A stretch of 64,000 nucleotides of DNA from contig CANMFU010000006.1 in NCBI GenBank assembly GCA_947497295.1, positions 81,641-145,640 on the forward strand, in the 5' to 3' direction. Below are positions 57,315 through 64,000 of the stretch, piece by piece. Made by a program: the position numbers and the translations under genes. The notes under the pieces are model-generated. The model was not told the origin of the DNA and did no database searches. It worked only from the letters and a program-made list of their open reading frames with translations. Within the stretch, counting starts at the first letter, position 1. Each line of letters starts with the position of its first letter. This DNA comes from an uncultured Roseovarius sp. (GTDB taxonomy: Bacteria > Pseudomonadota > Alphaproteobacteria > Rhodobacterales > Rhodobacteraceae).

Positions 57315-57584
57315 GCTGGCCCTTTTCGTTGGTTGCGCTGGCGCTTTGGTGGTTCAGCCTGCAAGGTTAGCCCGCCCGAGCAGAGTTGCAATGGGCAGCG
57401 GACCCTGGGCTGTGGGCTGGCTGGGCGCATCCGGGGGGGCGTCGCAAAACAAAAACCATCGGATTATTGTTATATTGCCACATTTCACGCCAGTCCTGTA
57501 AGGTAGGTAAGCTCGACAGGGTGGCACAGCAGGCCGGTCGCCTATTGTCGGAGCAAAGGCATAACGCAGCGCAAAGTTGGTAAA

Positions 57585-59633
57585 ATGGCAGAGCAGGCAA
57601 CAGGTGACAGCCCGGAGACCCCGCGGTGGCTGGAAGATCTTCGCCCCGGCGCGGAGGGGCAGGGTTTTTTCGAAAAAAACCTGCGTCATTCACTGATGTT
57701 CATCAAACGGCCCAGCGACCGGCTGTTGGTGACGTTTGACAATCTGTCCAACGTCAATGATGACAGCGTCCTGCGCGAACCGTGGGCTTATAAATTTGCC
57801 TCGGATGGTGGATATTGCCACTTGGGCGTCATGGCGCATGTCAGCGATTGGTATCGCGATGGCGATCTGATCCGCCGGTTTCAGGGTCTGGTCGCACAGG
57901 GGTTTTTCGAGGGCTACGAGCGGGTGGTGTTCGCGGGCGTGTCCATGGGCGGCTATGCGGCGCTGGCGTTTTCGTCGCTGGTGCCGGGGGCGCATGTGGT
58001 CGCGGTCAATCCGCAAACCACGCTGGACCCCGACCTGGTCCCTTGGGAAACGCGGTATGAAAACGGGCAACGTCAGGATTGGACATTGCCACTTGCCGAT
58101 GGTGCAGCGGCGACGGCGGGTGCGGGGCGTGTGAATGTGTTCTACGACCCCTATTTCGATCTGGATCAGAAGCATGTCGATCGTTTGCACGGCGACAATG
58201 TGCGTATTTTCAAGTGCTGGTTTTCGAACCACAAGACGGCGGTGTTCCTGCGCAAGATCAGCGCGCTTAAACCAGTGATGACGCATTGCATCATGGACGA
58301 GCTTACCGAGCCGGAATTTTACAAGCTTTACCGCGAGCGGCGGTATCTGCCGTGGTATCGCGGCGCGCTGTCAAACCATTTCCGCGAGAAGGGTCGCGAG
58401 GCGCTGGCCGATAATTTCGACAAGGCGTTCCGCCGTCGCCTGCGCAAACACAAGCGCCAGTTAGAGGCTGAGGCGCAAGAGATTGCGCCGACGCCGACCG
58501 CCAAGGCAGACGAGCCAAAGGTTGAGGCGCTGGCCGACATTGCCAAGCAAACCAAGATCAAAGGCACCAAGGGGCCCGTTGACAGGCCTTCGGCCCGCGT
58601 TGTTGCGCCGGCCAATGCCGGGACAAATGCACCAGCGGCACCGGCCAAGCAAAGCCGCGTCATTGTGACCACGATGAAAAACGAAGGCCCGTTCATGCTG
58701 GAATGGGTGGCCTATAACCGGTTGATCGGGTTCACCGATTTCTTGATTTACACCAATGATTGTGATGACGGCACGGATCTGATCGCCAAGCGGCTGAACG
58801 AGATGGGGCTGGCCCAGCACCGCGAGAACCCGTTCAAGCCGGGCGGGAGCCCGCAGCGCAGCGCGCTGAAGGACTCGCGCGGGCTGGATATTGTTAAAAA
58901 CGCCGATTGGCTGATCTGCGCGGATTGCGACGAATTCCTGAACGTCCGCGTGGGCGAGGGGCGGCTGGACGATCTGTTTGCTGCCGTAGGCGAGGCTGAC
59001 GCGATCTCTGTCTGCTGGAAGCTGTTCGGCAATAGCGGGCACGTCGACTATTCCGAGACACCTGTGATCGAACAGTTCGACCGCGGCTGCGGCGAGCTGG
59101 AGTTTCCCAACTACCGCGCGCTGGGGATGAAGACGCTGGTGCGCAACAATGACCGGTTGGCAAAGCTGCGGATTCATCGCCCCGCCTTTCATCTGGACCG
59201 CGGCGATGTCGCGTGGGTCGATGGCGGCGGCAAGCCAATGCCGGACCTTTATCTAAAGCAGGGGTGGAAGGCATATGACGGCTTCAGCCACGATTACGCG
59301 CGCTTGCATCACTATGCCGTCCGGTCGGTCGACAGCTTTCTTGTGAAGCGGGACCGTGGCCGCACCAATCATGTCGAAGATGATCAGGGCATCACCTATT
59401 GGTCGAATATGAATTACAATACTGCTGCCGATACCAGCATCCATGCGCGCCTGCCGGGTCTGCGCGGCGAGATGGAAAACCTGCTGCAGGATCCTGAACT
59501 GGCGCGGCTGCACAAGGGCGCGGTAGACTGGCACAGGGATAAGATCGAAGAGTTGCGCCAGCGGGATGGCTGGGACGCATTCCGCGATCAGATCCGGGGC
59601 ATCAATGCTGCGCCCGAACTACAAGAGGGCTAG
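57585..59633 (+). CDS. Alpha/beta-hydrolase-like domain fused to a GT2/GT92-type glycosyltransferase
   Basis: 682 residues in two parts. The N-terminal ~260 residues look like an alpha/beta hydrolase (VVFAGVSMGGYAALAFSSL with a Ser nucleophile elbow; NHKTAVFLRK may hold the His). After a Lys/Pro/Ala-rich linker (~285-350), the C-terminal part is a glycosyltransferase of the Glyco_tranf_2_4/GT92 type (RVIVTTMKNEGPFMLEWVAY at ~355, ADCDEFLNV with the metal-binding acidic triplet at ~445). Start of a five-gene surface-glycan cluster. The substrate is unknown. Confidence 0.8.
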   Translation: MAEQATGDSPETPRWLEDLRPGAEGQGFFEKNLRHSLMFIKRPSDRLLVTFDNLSNVNDDSVLREPWAYKFASDGGYCHLGVMAHVSDWYRDGDLIRRFQGLVAQGFFEGYERVVFAGVSMGGYAALAFSSLVPGAHVVAVNPQTTLDPDLVPWETRYENGQRQDWTLPLADGAAATAGAGRVNVFYDPYFDLDQKHVDRLHGDNVRIFKCWFSNHKTAVFLRKISALKPVMTHCIMDELTEPEFYKLYRERRYLPWYRGALSNHFREKGREALADNFDKAFRRRLRKHKRQLEAEAQEIAPTPTAKADEPKVEALADIAKQTKIKGTKGPVDRPSARVVAPANAGTNAPAAPAKQSRVIVTTMKNEGPFMLEWVAYNRLIGFTDFLIYTNDCDDGTDLIAKRLNEMGLAQHRENPFKPGGSPQRSALKDSRGLDIVKNADWLICADCDEFLNVRVGEGRLDDLFAAVGEADAISVCWKLFGNSGHVDYSETPVIEQFDRGCGELEFPNYRALGMKTLVRNNDRLAKLRIHRPAFHLDRGDVAWVDGGGKPMPDLYLKQGWKAYDGFSHDYARLHHYAVRSVDSFLVKRDRGRTNHVEDDQGITYWSNMNYNTAADTSIHARLPGLRGEMENLLQDPELARLHKGAVDWHRDKIEELRQRDGWDAFRDQIRGINAAPELQEG

Positions 59634-59637
59634 GCAG

Positions 59638-60570
59638 ATGGCTACGGACGCGCCCCATGTTGTGGTGCATGGCGGCGTTCACAAGACGGCGACCAGCCAC
59701 ATTCAGGCGATCTTGCAACGCAATGCCGGGCGTCTGCGCAAAAGCGGGGTGTATTATGTGCATCACCGCGATACGCGCAAGGAATTCACAGTGCCTGTGC
59801 AGCTGAACGGCTATGAAAAGCTGGGTTTCAATTACAAAACCAAGGTATCTGATGCCGAGTTGACGCAAAAGGCACGCGTCTTTTTTGAGGGAATTGGCGC
59901 CGGGCCGGGCGACCGGATCGTGATCTCGGACGAAAATATGCCCGGCCATAGCGGGCATTGTGTGCGCGGGGGGGATCTTTATGGTCGGCGGGCGGTGCTG
60001 TTGCCGATCTTTGCGCAACATATCCCTTATCCGGTGCCGGAAATACATCTGGCGGTCCGCAACTATGCTGATTTTTTTGCCTCGACCTTTATCGAATTCC
60101 TGCGCTCGGCCAAGGGCGAGAATGTGATACCCGAAGCACAGATGAAGCGCGCAGTGCTGTCCAACCTGCCCAGTTGGACCGGATTCATCAATGAGGTTCT
60201 GGCCTGTTTTCCACAAGCGCAGCTGACCCTTTGGCGCCATGAGGATTTTGGCGCCCTATCAGACCGGGTGATCGGCAACCTCTGCGGTCCTGATGTTGAC
60301 GTGGCATCGCTCGCCGCGCCGGGGCGCGATCGCGGCCGCCCGTCCGCCAGCCACCGCGCCGTGCAGGAACTGCTGATCGAGATCGAGCGTAGCGGCGGGG
60401 AGGCAGCGCTGGCGCGGCGGGTGGAAATCCAGGATGCCTATCCGCGCGGTCCTGACTATCCGGGGTATGACCCGTGGAGCGCGGACGAGCGTGCGCATTT
60501 GATCCGGCTGTATAACAAGGACGTCGCAGAAATCGCGCGGTGTGACCGGGTGACGCTGCTAGCCCCCTAG
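59638..60570 (+). CDS. Sulfotransferase-like protein
   Basis: 310 residues. The N-terminal HVVVHGGVHKTATSHIQAIL matches the 5'-phosphosulfate loop of PAPS-dependent sulfotransferases (KTATS in place of KTGTT), and IHLAVRNYADFFASTF fits the 3'-phosphate-binding strand and helix. The ATG at 59638, four bases after the upstream stop, is preferred over the longer frame. Co-transcription with the glycosyltransferase suggests sulfation or similar decoration of a polysaccharide; this is inferred. Confidence 0.72.
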   Translation: MATDAPHVVVHGGVHKTATSHIQAILQRNAGRLRKSGVYYVHHRDTRKEFTVPVQLNGYEKLGFNYKTKVSDAELTQKARVFFEGIGAGPGDRIVISDENMPGHSGHCVRGGDLYGRRAVLLPIFAQHIPYPVPEIHLAVRNYADFFASTFIEFLRSAKGENVIPEAQMKRAVLSNLPSWTGFINEVLACFPQAQLTLWRHEDFGALSDRVIGNLCGPDVDVASLAAPGRDRGRPSASHRAVQELLIEIERSGGEAALARRVEIQDAYPRGPDYPGYDPWSADERAHLIRLYNKDVAEIARCDRVTLLAP

Positions 60571-61676
60571 GCCGGGCTGAGCGCCGGGGCGAGGACACTG
60601 ATCGCCAGGGGATCAGGTTCCAGCGTAAGGCCTGTGTATTCCGAGCGGTCATAATGCCAGTTTTCCGAGATCATCCGACAGTGAAAGAACCCATGACCAT
60701 CCTGCAACTGATCGGGCAGCCCCTTGATCCCGTGAGTGCGCCAGCTTTTGCCGCAATGGGGGCCGTCGGGAACCAGACACCATTTGGGATACATCGGTTC
60801 TTCGTCGTCCGCGCGGCGCAGAATGTGAGATCCGTGCAAAAGGGGCGCCCCGGGCTGAGGGTATCGCCACCTGCCGGGTAGGGTAAGAAACCCTGAATCG
60901 CTCTTGCGGGCCGCCTCAAACACGGTTTGGCCCGCCGGAGCATAAGCCATTTCGTCGATATCCATATTCAGGACACCGGCAGCCTGCTGCAAAAAGCGCA
61001 ACCGCGTGATTTCGAACAACGCAAATTGCAGATAGCGGGTGCTGGTCAGCTCGCGAGACATTCCGGCGGGACCATACTGAAACGGCGCGGGCACGACGTC
61101 GAACACCTTCAGCCCGTCAATACTGGCCAGAACATCGCTCAGGGCATCCGCGCCGTAGTAATCGGATGCATTGTCATATAGTACGATGCCCTCCACGCCT
61201 TGGGTGTTGACGTGATAGCGCGCCCAGTCGCGCACCCAATCCAGCGTATTGTTACGGCTAAGCGTGAACATGGTATCAAGACCGGCATAGCGCGGCAGAA
61301 CCGAAGGGCTGACCGAGATGTTGACGGATAACTTTGGGTGCAGGATCGTCAATGTGTGGGCGCTTTCCACATCTGCGCTGATCTCGATCACGCAGGCGCG
61401 CTTTGACTGACTGATTTCACGCATTGTTGCCTGCGCCCCGTTCACCATCAAATCTGCATCTTTGATGAACCTGCGCAGGGTCTTTTTAAGCGGTGGGCCA
61501 ACCGCATAGACGACACCGGGCGCAGCGGATTGGAACACGTCATGAAACAGCGTGTTGTCATCAAAGGCTTTCTGAGCCGCATCGTCCCATTTATCCACGC
61601 CATATGGGGCATCGCGCGAGGCAAAGCGGGATGGCAACACGCACAACGATAGCGGTGTTAACTGTCTGTTGTTCAT
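60567..61676 (-). CDS. GT2/GT92-type glycosyltransferase
   Basis: 369 residues. The glycosyltransferase core is in the middle: FTLSRNNTLDWVRDWARYHV, then GVEGIVLYDNASDYYG, and the acidic metal site VLNMDIDEMAYAP. Related to the C-terminal half of the fusion protein at 57585. The N-terminal ~130 residues are unassigned. Points against its neighbours and overlaps the sulfotransferase-like stop by four bases. Confidence 0.75.
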   Translation of the reverse strand: MNNRQLTPLSLCVLPSRFASRDAPYGVDKWDDAAQKAFDDNTLFHDVFQSAAPGVVYAVGPPLKKTLRRFIKDADLMVNGAQATMREISQSKRACVIEISADVESAHTLTILHPKLSVNISVSPSVLPRYAGLDTMFTLSRNNTLDWVRDWARYHVNTQGVEGIVLYDNASDYYGADALSDVLASIDGLKVFDVVPAPFQYGPAGMSRELTSTRYLQFALFEITRLRFLQQAAGVLNMDIDEMAYAPAGQTVFEAARKSDSGFLTLPGRWRYPQPGAPLLHGSHILRRADDEEPMYPKWCLVPDGPHCGKSWRTHGIKGLPDQLQDGHGFFHCRMISENWHYDRSEYTGLTLEPDPLAISVLAPALSPA

Positions 61677-61893
61677 GTTGATCCTATTTGCCGCGACTTT
61701 GCCGGGAATTAACCGTGATCTGGTACAGATAGTCTGTTGCGAGGATTAAAACGGCGATGGAGCCTGATTGCAATGGCAGCGCTGATCAGCGCGATTGCGC
61801 GAAAACTGGACTTGAGGTAGCGTCCGCCGCAGCAAAGCCCTGGCGATCAGACAGTGTCGAGGCAGTTATAAATTACGAGCGCGGGCCCATCCC

Positions 61894-62751
61894 ATGAGTA
61901 AATTACATCACATCGCGATGCTGTGGGTCGAAGGCCCGCTGAGCTATGTCGAGCAACTTTGCGTACAGTCCTTTTTGGATGCAGGACACGACGTTACTTT
62001 GTATCATTATGGCCCGGTGGCAAACGTGCCGGATGGTGCCGTCGTGGTGCATGGCGATGCAATTCTGAAACGGGACGATTTCATCCAGCACGGCCGCACC
62101 GGCAGCTTGGCGCTGTTTTCGGACGTGTTCCGCTATCATCTGCTGACGCGGTTGGAGCGGACGATCTGGGCCGATACCGATGCCTATTGCCTGAAACCTT
62201 TCAAAAGTGAAACCGGGCATTATTATGGCTGGGAAAGCAAAAGCCACATCAATGGCGGCGTTCTGGGTCTGCCGCAGGACAGTCCTGCATTGGCCGGTCT
62301 GCTGCGGATGAGCGATGACGAATATGGCATCCCCGAATGGTATTCAGACGATGCCAAGCGCAAGCTGCAAGCGCAGGCAGACGCGGGAAACCCGGTCCAT
62401 TGCAGCGATTTGCCATGGGGTGTTTGGGGTCCGCAGGCCGTCACGCATTACATTCACAAAACGGGTGAGGATAAATACGCGTTTCCGCGCGACGTGCTGT
62501 ATCCTGTCCCGTTCGAAAACCGCCGTCACCTGGTCAAGGCTGCGCGCCTTAAGGCTGCTGAAAAATGCCTGACGGACAACACGACGTCTATTCATCTGTA
62601 TGGGCGGCGTATTCGTGAGTTTCTGGCATCGCGCCCGGATGGTCTGCCGGACAGTGGCGGTTTGCTGGACAAACTGCTGAACAAGCACGGAATCGATCCG
62701 ACATTGGCACCGGTCATCAGCAAGACAGCAAATGTCGAAGCGGCAGAGTAG
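61894..62751 (+). CDS. GT32-like glycosyltransferase
   Basis: 285 residues. SLALFSDVFRYHLLTRL and the DxD-type site TIWADTDAYCLKPF match GT32 mannosyl/galactosyltransferase-like enzymes, and INGGVLGLPQDSPALAGLL is the following conserved segment. The C-terminal HLYGRRIREFL fits the family's terminal motif. Followed after nine bases by the methyltransferase gene. Confidence 0.83.
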   Translation: MSKLHHIAMLWVEGPLSYVEQLCVQSFLDAGHDVTLYHYGPVANVPDGAVVVHGDAILKRDDFIQHGRTGSLALFSDVFRYHLLTRLERTIWADTDAYCLKPFKSETGHYYGWESKSHINGGVLGLPQDSPALAGLLRMSDDEYGIPEWYSDDAKRKLQAQADAGNPVHCSDLPWGVWGPQAVTHYIHKTGEDKYAFPRDVLYPVPFENRRHLVKAARLKAAEKCLTDNTTSIHLYGRRIREFLASRPDGLPDSGGLLDKLLNKHGIDPTLAPVISKTANVEAAE

Positions 62752-62760
62752 GGAGACAGG

Positions 62761-63465
62761 ATGTTGGACGCGCGCGATCCCAAGAAGAAGACGGCAATCA
62801 ACCTGACGGATCTGGCCGATCGGTACGGCTCGGACAAGGGATCGACCAAACATCGGTATACCGAACTGTATCACATGCTGTTCAACCCCTACCGGCAGCG
62901 CAAGATCAACTTCCTGGAGATGGGTCTGCTGATTGGGGGGCCAGAGCAGGGGATTGATGCGGATCGCAAGACAACCGATCTGCCGTCGATACGCATGTGG
63001 CTGGAGTATTTTCCCAAGGCGCGGATTCACGGCCTTGATGTCTGTGACTTCTCGTGGTTCGATCACGATCGGTTCAGCTTTCATCGGTGCGATATGGATG
63101 ATCGCAGCGCAATTGCACAGGCTGCCGCGGATATGCCGACCTTGGATATCGTCATTGATGATGCAAGCCATGCCAGCCACCACCAGCAAAACGCATTTCT
63201 GGAGGTATTTCCCAAACTGGCGTCCGGCGGCCTGTATATCATTGAGGACCTGCGCTGGCAGCCGCGTACGTACGAGGTGGACGGCATAACCAAAACAGCG
63301 GATCTGCTACGCTCTTATATAGACACGCGCGAATTTCAACATTCAGAGCCAACCGTCGCCAAGGCATTCAATGCTCTCATCCCTGAGATTTCGGCCTGCA
63401 TTGTCCACCCCGTGAAGTATCAAAAGAAGCGGCGCGATCAGGTGGCGGTGATCCATAAGAGGTAA
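62761..63465 (+). CDS. Class I SAM-dependent methyltransferase of the glycan cluster
   Basis: 234 residues. LADRYGSDKGSTKHRYTELY at the N-terminus, INFLEMGLLIGG as motif I, IHGLDVCDFSW and TLDIVIDDASHASHHQQNAF are the pattern of macrocin-O-methyltransferase-like and cephalosporin-hydroxylase-like enzymes that act on sugars. Expressed with the GT32-like gene. The acceptor is unknown. Confidence 0.82.
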   Translation: MLDARDPKKKTAINLTDLADRYGSDKGSTKHRYTELYHMLFNPYRQRKINFLEMGLLIGGPEQGIDADRKTTDLPSIRMWLEYFPKARIHGLDVCDFSWFDHDRFSFHRCDMDDRSAIAQAAADMPTLDIVIDDASHASHHQQNAFLEVFPKLASGGLYIIEDLRWQPRTYEVDGITKTADLLRSYIDTREFQHSEPTVAKAFNALIPEISACIVHPVKYQKKRRDQVAVIHKR

Positions 63466-63471
63466 CGCTGA

Positions 63472-63511
63472 AATCCGCCCTCTATTCGAGGGTGGCGACA
63501 AGGGGCGGATT
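63472..63511 (+). terminator. Hairpin after the methyltransferase gene
   Basis: AATCCGCCC (63472-63480) pairs with GGGCGGATT (63503-63511) six bases past the stop. There is no T run, so termination is only suggested. Confidence 0.4.
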
Positions 63512-64000
63512 CGCGCAGGCGGGTCTGCCCCTTTTGCGTTTATGTGAGTGTGTCTTGGGGCAAGCACGGTGGGCTTGGCTGTTGGCATTTGCGCTGCGCC
63601 AAAGTGATTCTCCACGATTTGGGAGAATCGGCACCGAAAATGAGCAGGAGCATGCCGGAATCGCAGCCGCCCGATGGGCCTGAGGCTTGGAAAACGAAAA
63701 TGTCAGACGAGCCGCGTCTCAGATTCGCAGAGTTGTGCTGTCGATTTCAGGGGTCCGATGCCCGTACGATATTGTAACGTCGGGTTTCCCGCGCCGAGTC
63801 GCGCGTCTGCGCCGCAATAAAATTGCGCTCGGCATAGCGGATGGTGACATAAAATATTGCTAACCCTATATTTTCACGCGAAAATCAACAAAATGGCCTG
63901 AATTCTTCTTTTCTATCAGATTAGGGTTGCGGGTATTTGGAAGTGGGCTTAGAACCCCCTTCACCGGCGGCGCAGGGATGCACTGACGGGAGGCTGGACG
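63512..64000. other. Gene-free right end of the window
   Basis: About 490 bases with no convincing coding frame. It contains a perfect 8-bp hairpin (GATTCTCC at 63606, GGAGAATC at 63622) and, from about 63850, an AT-rich stretch that may be the promoter region of a gene beyond the edge. Confidence 0.45.

Noticed and set aside
61757..61897. 46-codon frame ending in ATGA overlap with the GT32-like gene
   Set aside because: The overlap is suggestive, but the ribosome site is weak and too far (12 bases), and the peptide has no recognisable pattern.

Overview
The window reads as a high-GC alphaproteobacterial chromosome, most likely a marine Rhodobacterales (Roseobacter-group) strain. Pointers are a perfect alphaproteobacterial LexA box (GTTC-N7-GTTC) before umuD, a NepR-like anti-sigma gene with EcfG-type promoter sequences around it, a SoxC-type molybdoenzyme, and a marine-type set of osmolyte, capsule and glycosyltransferase genes. 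No rRNA, tRNA or CRISPR array was seen.

Bases 1 to about 24200 form an accessory region ending at a tyrosine integrase (22879-24105, minus). From left to right it holds the start of a type I restriction operon (hsdM-hsdS-hsdR, minus, hsdR cut by the window edge), a TauE/SafE exporter, an RnlA-RnlB toxin-antitoxin pair, an IS1182-family insertion, an NYN-domain protein, a DUF1992 protein, a HEPN-like protein, a collapsed IS91-type element (integrase joined to a headless transposase), an SOS cassette (umuD-umuC with an upstream SRAP-domain gene), and a SoxC/cytochrome c pair led by an unrecognised 45-codon gene. The right end is a compact module on the minus strand: integrase, hypothetical protein, AlpA-like regulator, winged-helix protein, Toprim primase and RecA-fold helicase. 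A cluster of CCGCAGT repeats just past the helicase looks like an iteron origin. The module resembles phage satellites or integrative elements; its far att site was not found and may lie left of the window.

From 24.3 kb on the content is core chromosome: BenE-type transporter, trigger factor, MetG, an MFS transporter, a RecD-like helicase, phosphomannomutase, a capsule-export pair (KpsE/KpsT-like, no KpsM nearby), a uracil-DNA glycosylase-like protein and SseB-like protein. Between 37.5 and 40.8 kb lies a probable general-stress cluster: a small membrane protein, a phospholipase D-like protein, a 45-codon NepR-like gene and a VTT/DedA-like membrane protein, with three EcfG-type promoter candidates. 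After it come a three-domain kinase/M23/aminotransferase fusion, a DEAD-box helicase with a basic low-complexity tail, divergent betA/betI, pyrF, clpB (with a candidate heat-shock promoter and a strong terminator), a DadA/PuuB-like oxidase, a MATE transporter and a membrane-anchored glutamate-synthase-like protein.

The right end (57.6-63.5 kb) is a surface-glycan cluster: a hydrolase/glycosyltransferase fusion, a sulfotransferase-like protein, two more glycosyltransferases and a methyltransferase. With the phosphomannomutase and the KpsE/KpsT pair it suggests capsule or exopolysaccharide production.
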